From Bacillota bacterium (GTDB lineage: Bacteria > Bacillota > Clostridia > Lachnospirales > Lachnospiraceae), in contig JAEZXP010000195.1 of the NCBI GenBank assembly GCA_023419655.1, positions 1 to 13,826 on the forward strand: DNA of 13,826 bases, given 5' to 3'. Made by a program: the position numbers and the translations under genes. Numbering within the stretch: position 1 is the stretch's first letter; each line of letters starts with the position of its first letter. This document shows positions 1 to 5,974 of the stretch, one piece after another. Below the pieces are notes generated by a model. The model was not told the origin of the DNA. It worked only from the letters and a program-made list of their open reading frames with translations, and did not search any database.

Positions 1-1205
1 TCATCATTTGCATAGATGGTAACAAGAGGTTCGTTCTTCGACACCTTATCACCCAGTTTTTTGTGTATGAAGATTCCTACGCTTAAATCGATTTTACTGT
101 CCTTTGTCAACCTTCCTCCGCCCAGTATGGATGAGGCCATTCCTATCTCATCTGTCTTTATCGCCTCCACATAGCCATCCTCAGGTGACTTTACTTCATA
201 GCGGATGGATGCTGTTTTTAACAGCTCCGGATTATAGACAAATTCACTGTCTCCTCCCTGGGCACTGATAAACTCTGCCATCTTATCTAACGCAGTCTTG
301 CTCTTAATCGTATCCAGCAATAAAGCCCTGCCTTCCTCTGCTGTCTTTACTCTTCCTGCGCCAAGAAGCATATAGGATGCCAGCGTTATACTTACCTCCA
401 GCAAATCTTCCGGACCGTGACCGTATAGGGTTTCAATGGCTTCCCTAACCTCCAGGGCATTCCCTACGGCTCTTCCCAGAGGCTGGTTCATATCCGTTAT
501 AACAGCATAGGTAGGCCTTCCTGCCAGGGTCCCTATCTGTACCATTTCGTTTGCCAATGCCAGAGAGTCCTCATAACTCTTCATAAATGCTCCGCTTCCG
601 GTCTTTACATCGAGAACAATAACCTCTGCTCCCGATGCCAGTTTTTTGCTCATAATGCTGGATGCAATAAGAGACATATTATCCACCGTTGCCGTAACAT
701 CCCGCAGTGCATATATCTTCTTGTCAGCCGGAGCCAGATTGGCTGTCTGACCGACAATCGCCATCTTAATTCTATTAATATTGTCAATAAATTGTTCCGG
801 CGATAGTGTTGCCAGGAAGCCGGGGAAGCTCTCCAGCTTATCGATGGTACCGCCGGTATGCCCCAGTCCTCTTCCGGCCATCTTTGCAACGGGAATTCCA
901 AGGGCTGCCACCATCGGACTTAAAACAAGGGAGGTCTTGTCTCCGACACCTCCGGTGCTGTGTTTGTCTACTTTAACGCCATGAATGGCTGACAAATCCA
1001 GAAGGTCCCCGCTCTTCGCCATCGCGATGGTGAAATTGGCTGTTTCCTCATGGGTCATTTGGTTAATGCATATTGCCATTAATAATGCTGACATCTGATA
1101 ATCCGGTATATCACCATTCGTAAAGCCTTCTATCACAAAGTCGATTTCTTCCTTACTAAGCTCACCTTTGTTTTTCTTTTTATTAATCAGATCATACATC
1201 TGCAT
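1..1205 (-). CDS. pdp: Pyrimidine-nucleoside phosphorylase, 3' end cut by window edge
   Basis: This cytosolic salvage enzyme splits thymidine, deoxyuridine or uridine with phosphate, giving the free base and (deoxy)ribose-1-phosphate. The first 401 codons are present; the family is usually about 430-440 residues, so roughly the last 30 lie off the left edge. The alpha-helical N-terminal segment is followed by the glycine-rich phosphate-binding signature at residues 80-92 (D-K-H-S-T-G-G-V-G-D-K-T-S), then a GRGLGHTGGT stretch (111-120) and an SGAEVIVLDVKTGSGAF stretch (about 191-207), all typical of the thymidine/pyrimidine phosphorylase family. The frame is intact throughout. The ATG at 1205 is preceded by AGGAGT eight bases upstream, which fixes the start. 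The gene is divergent from the DAHP synthase gene. In many Firmicutes, nucleoside-catabolism genes lie near xerD and spoIIM, as here. Thymidine phosphorylase (DeoA) is the close alternative name; family assignment is firm. Confidence 0.95.
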   Translation of the reverse strand, partial: MQMYDLINKKKNKGELSKEEIDFVIEGFTNGDIPDYQMSALLMAICINQMTHEETANFTIAMAKSGDLLDLSAIHGVKVDKHSTGGVGDKTSLVLSPMVAALGIPVAKMAGRGLGHTGGTIDKLESFPGFLATLSPEQFIDNINRIKMAIVGQTANLAPADKKIYALRDVTATVDNMSLIASSIMSKKLASGAEVIVLDVKTGSGAFMKSYEDSLALANEMVQIGTLAGRPTYAVITDMNQPLGRAVGNALEVREAIETLYGHGPEDLLEVSITLASYMLLGAGRVKTAEEGRALLLDTIKSKTALDKMAEFISAQGGDSEFVYNPELLKTASIRYEVKSPEDGYVEAIKTDEIGMASSILGGGRLTKDSKIDLSVGIFIHKKLGDKVSKNEPLVTIYAND

Positions 1206-1309
1206 TCTTTATCACTCCTATCAATCCATATTCTTACTATGTATTATATCTCCATTCCTGCTAAAATCCTATCCTTTTCTTATATATTATTTCAAAATAT
1301 ATTGAAAGA

Positions 1310-1399
1310 CATTATACCATAATTCTGTCCGTTTTCCAGGACATATTCAAGTTACGAAGTAACTTGCCATATGAACGCTTTAGCGTTCATTATACCATA
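1310..1399. repeat. 12-bp direct repeat bracketing two perfect palindromes
   Basis: The sequence CATTATACCATA occurs at 1310-1321 and again at 1388-1399, separated by 66 bases. Between and partly overlapping the copies lie two perfect inverted repeats: 1348-1366 (8-bp arms CAAGTTAC/GTAACTTG, 3-base loop GAA) and 1371-1390 (9-bp arms ATGAACGCT/AGCGTTCAT, 2-base centre). The arrangement resembles a tiny non-autonomous insertion with duplicated target bases, or a dispersed intergenic palindrome unit. No coding potential is evident. It lies in the divergent pdp-aroF gap, upstream of both promoters' genes. Confidence 0.6.
1311..1338 (-). promoter_or_regulatory. Candidate sigma-A promoter for pdp
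   Basis: Read on the minus strand there is TGGAAA (1333-1338), a 16-base spacer and a perfect TATAAT (1311-1316). The -35 box matches the consensus at four of six positions. It would give a leader of about 95-100 bases before the pdp start. The -10 lies inside one copy of the 12-bp direct repeat described at 1310-1399. A second TATAAT at about 1230 lacks a recognisable -35, so this site is preferred but only tentatively. Confidence 0.4.
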
Positions 1400-1452
1400 T
1401 TATAAAGAAATAGATACGAATTTAGATTGTGCAGGTAATTATAAAATATACA

Positions 1453-1481
1453 TTGACGAAAGATTTAAAAAATTATACAAT
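1453..1481 (+). promoter_or_regulatory. Sigma-A promoter for the DAHP synthase gene
   Basis: TTGACG at 1453-1458, a 17-base AT-rich spacer, and TACAAT at 1476-1481 form a near-consensus vegetative promoter. Transcription would begin near 1488 and leave a leader of under 30 bases containing the AAAGGAG ribosome binding site at 1501-1507. A small ATGGA/TCCAT inverted repeat straddles the predicted start region (about 1480-1496); whether it is an operator is unknown. Confidence 0.65.
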
Positions 1482-1514
1482 GGAGAGCAAATCCATCCGG
1501 AAAGGAGAATATAA

Positions 1515-2546
1515 ATGAGCTTCGAATTCATAAGAGAAGTAATCTCACCAAGAGAATTATTAAAGGCATATCCCCTGCCTGATAGAGATGTACAAAGAAA
1601 GAAGGAAAGGGATAGAGAAATTAAAGATGTTATTACGGGAGCTTCTGATAAATTTATTGTTATTATAGGGCCATGCTCTGCCGACCATGAGGACGCCGTA
1701 TGCGATTTTATATCACGACTTGCAAAAGTACAGGAAAAGGTTCAGGACAAGCTGCTTCTGATTCCCAGAATATATACCAATAAGCCAAGAACTACGGGAG
1801 AGGGTTATAAAGGAATTGTCCATCAGCCTGACCCTGAAAAGGCCCCGGATTTGCAGGAAGGCTTAATCGCTATGAGAAAGATGCATCTTCGTGCTATTGC
1901 AGAATCGGGCCTTACCGCTGCCGATGAAATGCTCTATCCAGAGAACTGGCCTTATGTAGAGGATATCCTATCCTATGTTGCAGTAGGTGCCCGCTCTGTG
2001 GAGGACCAGCAGCACAGGCTTACCATAAGCGGCATGGACGTACCTGCCGGTATGAAGAATCCTACTAGCGGCGATTTTTCAGTTATGTTAAATTCAGTAG
2101 TCGCTGCACAGGCCAGCCATACCTTCCTCTATAGAAAATGGGAAACAAAGACCTCCGGCAATCCCCTTGCCCATACAATCCTCCGGGGTGCCGTCAATAA
2201 GCATGGACAGGCCATACCCAATTATCATTATGAGGACCTTATCCGCCTGTTAAATATGTATGAGGAAAGAGAATTGCAAAATCCTGCTGTCATTATTGAC
2301 GCGAATCATGCCAATTCCAACAAAATATATTCGGAGCAGCCCCGTATCGTCAAAGAGGTGCTTCATAGCCGCAGAATCAGTCCTTCCATCGCTACTCTCG
2401 TTAAGGGAGTAATGATTGAAAGCTATATTGAAAGCGGAAGTCAAAAGATATCCGGTCATGTGTACGGCAAATCAATCACCGACCCATGCCTCGGATGGGC
2501 AGAATCAGAAAAATTAATATATACAATCGCAGACCATATAGAATAA
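1515..2546 (+). CDS. aroF: 3-deoxy-7-phosphoheptulonate (DAHP) synthase, class I
   Basis: It condenses phosphoenolpyruvate and erythrose-4-phosphate to DAHP, the first committed step of the shikimate pathway to aromatic amino acids, in the cytosol. The 343-residue length fits the E. coli AroF/G/H (type I alpha) group. Recognisable blocks are IGPCSADH (51-58), KPRTTGEGYKG (90-100), GARSVEDQQHR (158-168), the KNPTSGDFSVMLNSV region (181-195) and the C-terminal TDPCLGW (322-328). The expected metal ligands are visible as C54, H265, E302 and D323. The ATG has AAAGGAG seven bases upstream. It is the only plus-strand gene in the window, with its own promoter, and interrupts an otherwise minus-strand run between xerD and pdp. 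Which aromatic end product inhibits it cannot be told from the sequence. Confidence 0.95.
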   Translation: MSFEFIREVISPRELLKAYPLPDRDVQRKKERDREIKDVITGASDKFIVIIGPCSADHEDAVCDFISRLAKVQEKVQDKLLLIPRIYTNKPRTTGEGYKGIVHQPDPEKAPDLQEGLIAMRKMHLRAIAESGLTAADEMLYPENWPYVEDILSYVAVGARSVEDQQHRLTISGMDVPAGMKNPTSGDFSVMLNSVVAAQASHTFLYRKWETKTSGNPLAHTILRGAVNKHGQAIPNYHYEDLIRLLNMYEERELQNPAVIIDANHANSNKIYSEQPRIVKEVLHSRRISPSIATLVKGVMIESYIESGSQKISGHVYGKSITDPCLGWAESEKLIYTIADHIE

Positions 2547-2570
2547 TATTCGGCTGGCTGCGAAATAAAT

Positions 2571-2612
2571 ATCAGGCACACAGATATGAACGCTCATACT
2601 TATGTGCCTGAT
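2571..2612 (+). terminator. Long hairpin downstream of aroF, probable terminator
   Basis: Ten-base-pair arms (2571-2580 with 2603-2612) close over an inner 5-bp stem TATGA/TCATA with a four-base loop, so almost the whole 42 bases can fold as one rod. It begins 24 bases after the aroF stop. The downstream T-rich stretch (ACATTTTAATAA) is weak for plus-strand transcripts, and the opposite side (ATATTTATTT) is equally T-rich, so it may act for both aroF and the convergent xerD operon. Confidence 0.5.
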
Positions 2613-2656
2613 ACATTTTAATAACCATGCCTTTCCTCATAACCTGCAAACTTTCT

Positions 2657-2681
2657 ACATGAGCATCTCTGATGTTCATGT
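2657..2681. repeat. Inverted repeat, 11-bp arms, 3-base loop
   Basis: The arms ACATGAGCATC (2657-2667) and GATGTTCATGT (2671-2681) pair with one G-T exception around a TCT loop. There is no adjacent T-run, so a terminator role is not obvious. It is the second of a row of hairpins in the gap between the convergent aroF and xerD genes. Confidence 0.6.
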
Positions 2682-2701
2682 TACGCAGGCACAAATTTGC
2701 C

Positions 2702-2725
2702 GTGTGAAAGATTTATCTTTCACAC
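2702..2725. repeat. Perfect 24-base palindrome in the aroF-xerD gap
   Basis: GTGTGAAAGAT (2702-2712) and ATCTTTCACAC (2715-2725) are perfect inverted arms around a TT centre. The layout, long arms around a central TTTA-like core, matches that of the palindrome at 1371-1390 on the other side of aroF, although the arm sequences differ. No T-tract follows on either strand. A dispersed intergenic palindrome is more likely than a simple terminator. Confidence 0.65.
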
Positions 2726-2752
2726 TACACTCTTATATTCTATGTATGCTGC

Positions 2753-2774
2753 CACACTCACGCCCGTGGGTGTG
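2753..2774. repeat. Hairpin overlapping the 3' end of xerD
   Basis: CACACTCACG (2753-2762) and CGTGGGTGTG (2765-2774) form 10-bp arms with one imperfect pair and a two-base centre. It includes the xerD stop codon and the codons for its terminal HPRA residues, so protein constraint may explain part of the symmetry. It could also protect the 3' end of the transcript. Confidence 0.45.
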
Positions 2775-3633
2775 CATTTGCATAGACTTCCTGACTGCTT
2801 TGATAGTTTCGTTTTAGATACAATTGTGCATTGCTGATGTCGGTATAGCCAAGGAATTTCTGTACTACACCGATATCGGCTCCGTTATCAATCATATGTG
2901 CGGCAAAGGAATGACGAATCATATTCGGATTAATATCGTTAATTCCTACTTCTCTTGCATATTCTTTAAGAATTTTCCAAAAGCCCTGCCTGCTTAGCTG
3001 TTCTCCCTGACTATTTAAGAACAGATATTTATCATTTTTCTTATCAAACATGGATTCCCGAATATCTAGATAGGCCTTTAGCGCCTCTTTAGCAGCTGTC
3101 CCAAAAGGAACACTTCTCTCCTGCCGGTCCCCGCAGGTAAGATATCTTCCTGACAGATTCACGTCAGACAGCTTTACGCCGGTTAACTCGGATACCTTCA
3201 TGCCTGTGGCATACAAAAGCTCAAGCATCGCTTTGTCCCTTTTACCCTTGCCGGTACTGGTATCCGGCTGGTTAAGCAGGGCAAGTATCTGCTCCTCTTC
3301 TAAAACTCTGGGCGGCTTCTTCATCACTCTCGGCGCCTTGATGCGCTCCGACGGGTCACCGGTTAGCGCTCCTTTTTTTAGAAGGAACAGCAAAAATGCC
3401 TTCATAGAAGCTATGTTTCTTGACACAGAAGCCGGTGACATTCCTTCCTTTTCCAGAGATAAAATATAAGAATTCAGGCTTGTCTCTGTTATTTTTGAAG
3501 CTTCCCTGATTCCCTGCAGCTCAAGATATGCTTCTAATTTCCTTAAGTCGTTCTGATAAGCTCTGATAGTGTTCAGTGAAGCTTGTCTTACTTCCTGAAG
3601 ATACCCCGTAAAATCCTCAATCTGCTGCTTCAT
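2758..3633 (-). CDS. xerD: XerD-like tyrosine recombinase with altered catalytic residues
   Basis: The 291-residue protein has the XerC/D layout: an N-terminal SAM-like core-binding domain (about 1-85) and a C-terminal catalytic domain (about 105-291) ending in the typical EVYANAHPRA tail. XerD normally resolves chromosome dimers at dif together with XerC. The nucleophile Y272 and R240 of the HxxR motif are present, but other usual catalytic positions differ: K146 where ATG-L-R-VSEL has arginine, N237 for the first histidine of HxxR, Y263 for the His/Trp in LGH, and no GKG lysine in the beta hairpin (residues 167-173, CGDRQER). The ATG follows GAGGAGG by six bases. It lies 62 bases after spoIIM, last in the proC-nudix-spoIIM-xerD run. 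The family is certain; whether it still recombines DNA is doubtful. Confidence 0.88.
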   Translation of the reverse strand: MKQQIEDFTGYLQEVRQASLNTIRAYQNDLRKLEAYLELQGIREASKITETSLNSYILSLEKEGMSPASVSRNIASMKAFLLFLLKKGALTGDPSERIKAPRVMKKPPRVLEEEQILALLNQPDTSTGKGKRDKAMLELLYATGMKVSELTGVKLSDVNLSGRYLTCGDRQERSVPFGTAAKEALKAYLDIRESMFDKKNDKYLFLNSQGEQLSRQGFWKILKEYAREVGINDINPNMIRHSFAAHMIDNGADIGVVQKFLGYTDISNAQLYLKRNYQSSQEVYANAHPRA

Positions 3634-3695
3634 TTACAACCTCCTCATTTGCCTCTCTATATTATCAATGCCGATACCATTATCCGGACAATTTT

Positions 3696-4307
3696 CTATA
3701 TAAATAATCCAAGAGTTTTCTTAAGGAAAAAGGAACCCACATAAGCTTCCAGGAAGCTTGCGAATATCAGTAAGATTGATAAAAGTAACCACAGTAAAAA
3801 ATATGGTTTTATCTGCCTGATAATTGTTCCCGTATAATTTCTGGTATCATAATATATTGACCTGCAAAGACCATATCCTTTATGCAGACATAATATTATG
3901 ATGGGAAGATATAGAATACCATGGGGAAATTCATACGTAAGTATCAGTAAAATTCCCTTAAATCCATATTGCATTGCAATTGCTGATATAAAAAATCCGG
4001 TGGAAAACCCGAAGGATACCAGCTTTATAACCATATATGGAATTCCCAAAATCGTAACGGAAAGTAACCAAAACACAACAAATTCCCTGAAATTTTCACC
4101 AAGAATATATATAAACAAGCCTGAACGGTCTATATTCTCTCTGGCAATCTCAGTAAAAATCGTATGATGATAGCTCATCATCCTCTCATAATAAAAGGAT
4201 TGAAAGATATTGGCCGATAATACACCAAAAAAAACACCGATGATGATGAGGAAGACTGAAATCTGAATCGCATTCAACCGCTGTAATCTTACTCTCAATT
4301 GCTTCAT
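3696..4307 (-). CDS. spoIIM: Stage II sporulation protein M
   Basis: SpoIIM is an integral membrane protein of the DMP (SpoIID-SpoIIM-SpoIIP) complex, which thins septal peptidoglycan and drives engulfment of the forespore in the mother cell. The 203-residue product has about five hydrophobic segments (roughly 13-34, 74-94, 97-114, 117-143 and 166-190) and the conserved FPHGI motif (127-131) between the third and fourth, the best mark of the family. The ATG at 4307 is chosen because TAAGGCGG lies nine bases upstream; a TTG eight codons earlier (4331) has no good ribosome binding site. The nudix gene ends 100 bases upstream and xerD starts 62 bases downstream, an arrangement resembling the spoIIM-xerD pairing of other endospore formers. 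The gene implies an organism with sporulation ancestry. Confidence 0.92.
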   Translation of the reverse strand: MKQLRVRLQRLNAIQISVFLIIIGVFFGVLSANIFQSFYYERMMSYHHTIFTEIARENIDRSGLFIYILGENFREFVVFWLLSVTILGIPYMVIKLVSFGFSTGFFISAIAMQYGFKGILLILTYEFPHGILYLPIIILCLHKGYGLCRSIYYDTRNYTGTIIRQIKPYFLLWLLLSILLIFASFLEAYVGSFFLKKTLGLFI

Positions 4308-4407
4308 TTTCTTATCCCGCCTTATCTGCAATTTGACATCCGCAAGCCAATGGCTTTATTGTGTTGTCAATAGATAGATATGACAGGATTCTGAAAATAG
4401 AACAAGC

Positions 4408-4956
4408 TTATGATATCATTTGAGTATCCGAAATCTTTTCTTTGTATGCAAACAATCCTGCAATTGTCTTGGCATCTGTAATCTTACCCGCATAAATCAT
4501 TGCGATTAAATCCTGCAGGGAATGCCGCTCTATATCTACATATTCATTATCATCCAGCTTCTGGCTGGAGGCCGTAAGGTCGTTTGAGTAATATACCTTT
4601 ATCAGCTCATTACTAAAAGCTACCGTCGTATGGACGTCAATCAAATGATGTACGTTACCCGCTATATATCCGGTCTCTTCCTCACATTCCCTTATGGCGC
4701 ATGTCAGGTTGTCCTCTCCGGAGTTTAATCCGCCTGCAGGAATCTCCAGGGTATACTTATCAATTGCATTCCTGTATTGGCGAACCATGAGTATCCTGCC
4801 GTCCTTGCCAACCGGTATCATGGCCGATGCGCCCCTGTGCTCTATAAAATCAAATATAACCTCTGTTTCGCCGTCTATAACAATCGTGTCGCTATAAAAA
4901 TCGATGATTCTTCCCTTAAAAGACAGCTCCCTGTTTATTCTTTTGAATTGCTCCAT
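4408..4956 (-). CDS. nudF: Nudix hydrolase, ADP-ribose pyrophosphatase type
   Basis: This 182-residue cytosolic protein probably hydrolyses ADP-ribose to AMP and ribose-5-phosphate, a housecleaning role. A full Nudix box is visible: G75, E81, R89, E90, E93, E94 and G96 fit GX5EX7REUXEEXGU, with Cys and Tyr where small aliphatic residues are common. The preceding beta-rich segment (MIPVGKDGRILMVRQYR, about 46-62) and EIPAGG (71-76) are characteristic of the ADP-ribose pyrophosphatase subgroup. The ATG follows GGAG by six bases. It starts 25 bases after the proC stop, so the two are co-transcribed. Fold and box are clear; the exact nucleoside-diphosphate substrate is inferred from similarity and from its place next to spoIIM and xerD, as in bacilli. 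Confidence 0.9.
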   Translation of the reverse strand: MEQFKRINRELSFKGRIIDFYSDTIVIDGETEVIFDFIEHRGASAMIPVGKDGRILMVRQYRNAIDKYTLEIPAGGLNSGEDNLTCAIRECEEETGYIAGNVHHLIDVHTTVAFSNELIKVYYSNDLTASSQKLDDNEYVDIERHSLQDLIAMIYAGKITDAKTIAGLFAYKEKISDTQMIS

Positions 4957-4981
4957 TGTTGTCTCCGTTTCCGCGTATGTA

Positions 4982-5800
4982 TTAATTATCCTTGCTTTTT
5001 AATGACAGCTGAACCCCTCTGTCATAGCATGCATCGGTTGCCTTCATGATGGCATTTCGAAAGCCGTGCTCCTCCAGAGCTTTTATTCCGGCTATTGTCG
5101 TTCCGCCGGGTGAACACACCTTATCTTTCAATACACCGGGATGTTCTCCGGTTTCAAGCACCATGGATGCCGCACCCATGACTGTCTGAGCCACGAAAAG
5201 ATATGCTTTATCCCTCGGTATTCCCAGACTTACAACACTGTCAGCCAACGCTTCTATAAAGGTATATACATATGCCGGTGAGCTTCCGTTTGCACAGGTC
5301 ACCGCATTCATCAAATTCTCTTCAAATATCTCATATCTGCCAAAGGAACGAAAGAATCTGTCCAAATCACTTCTCTCGGTATCACTGAATCTATCGGAAG
5401 AAAAGCTCACTCCGGTACAGCCCTTGGAAATCATTGCCGGGGTATTGGGCATTGCCCTGACAACTCTTATTTCGGAGCCCAGTATGGATTTTATTGATTG
5501 AATCTCTATTCCTGCCGCAATCGATATTACAATATGCTCAGGAGTAACTGCATTCTTAATCTCTTCCAAAACAATATGAATATACTGGGGCTTTACAGAA
5601 AGAACCAGATAGTTGCATTTTCCTACGACTGCAATATTGTTTTTCTCCGGCAATATATTTAGCCGGCTTTTAATATCCGAACACTTTTCCTTTGACGGGT
5701 CATAATAGATGACTTCATCCTGTCCAAAGGTCTTATATGAAGCTTCCAAAAGTGCCAAACCCATATTTCCCGCACCTATAAATCCAAACGTAAACATCAT
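4982..5800 (-). CDS. proC: Pyrroline-5-carboxylate reductase
   Basis: It reduces 1-pyrroline-5-carboxylate to proline with NAD(P)H, the last step of proline synthesis, in the cytosol. The 272-residue length is typical. The N-terminal Rossmann loop GAGNMG spans 9-14; MPNTPA (117-122), NGSSPAY (171-177) and the family signature around SPGGTTIAGI (230-239) follow in order. There are two adjacent ATGs (5800 and 5797); the AGAGGG upstream is four bases from the first and seven from the second, so the true start may be 5797. It opens the proC-nudix-spoIIM-xerD run, separated from the upstream aminotransferase by a strong terminator. No convincing promoter was seen, so its expression signal lies unrecognised in 5801-5902. 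Confidence 0.95.
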   Translation of the reverse strand: MMFTFGFIGAGNMGLALLEASYKTFGQDEVIYYDPSKEKCSDIKSRLNILPEKNNIAVVGKCNYLVLSVKPQYIHIVLEEIKNAVTPEHIVISIAAGIEIQSIKSILGSEIRVVRAMPNTPAMISKGCTGVSFSSDRFSDTERSDLDRFFRSFGRYEIFEENLMNAVTCANGSSPAYVYTFIEALADSVVSLGIPRDKAYLFVAQTVMGAASMVLETGEHPGVLKDKVCSPGGTTIAGIKALEEHGFRNAIMKATDACYDRGVQLSLKSKDN

Positions 5801-5902
5801 CCTGCCCTCTTTCTATTACTCTGTATATTCACGGACTATCCTCTTAAACAGATTCGTAACTTGAAAACCAAAACTACTTATCTTGAATAATAACATAAAT
5901 TT

Positions 5903-5948
5903 AAAAAAATAGGTAGTATTTTAACAATATTTTGTAAAAATACTACCT
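5903..5948 (-). terminator. Rho-independent terminator of the aminotransferase gene
   Basis: Perfect 12-bp arms (5911-5922 and 5937-5948, AGGTAGTATTTT and its complement) enclose a 14-base loop. On the minus strand the stem is followed by a seven-T run (5903-5909). It begins 26 bases after the aminotransferase stop codon and separates that gene from proC. Confidence 0.85.
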
Positions 5949-5974
5949 GCTTTTATTCATTTAATTTTATGATT

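Larger units (their letters stand above)
1206..1514. other. Divergent pdp-aroF intergenic region
   Basis: This 309-base AT-rich gap separates the divergent pdp and DAHP synthase genes. It holds a candidate promoter for each gene, the pdp ribosome binding site, and the palindrome cluster with its direct repeats at 1310-1399. A weak 5-bp hairpin (TGTCC/GGACA) spans about 1326-1343. No small open frame with a ribosome binding site, no tRNA and no leader-peptide attenuator was seen; the predicted aroF leader, under 30 bases, is too short for a riboswitch or T-box. Confidence 0.7.

Noticed and set aside
1371..1390. Catabolite-repression (cre) operator at the palindrome
   Set aside because: The symmetry is right, but the length and spacing do not fit the TGWAANCGNTNWCA pattern, and the site belongs to a repeat cluster.
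1206..1514. T-box, riboswitch or leader-peptide attenuator for aroF
   Set aside because: The promoter at 1453-1481 leaves a leader too short for any of these, and no leader peptide rich in aromatic codons is visible.
2702..2725. dif-like recombination site beside xerD
   Set aside because: The palindrome has a 2-base centre and arms unlike XerC/XerD half-sites, which are separated by a 6-base core.
2602..2817. 71-codon plus-strand open frame across the aroF-xerD gap
   Set aside because: It runs through several hairpins and into xerD antisense, has no ribosome binding site, and its product resembles no protein family.
4308..4331. TTG start for spoIIM eight codons upstream
   Set aside because: There is no usable ribosome binding site before it, while the ATG at 4307 has TAAGGCGG at nine bases.
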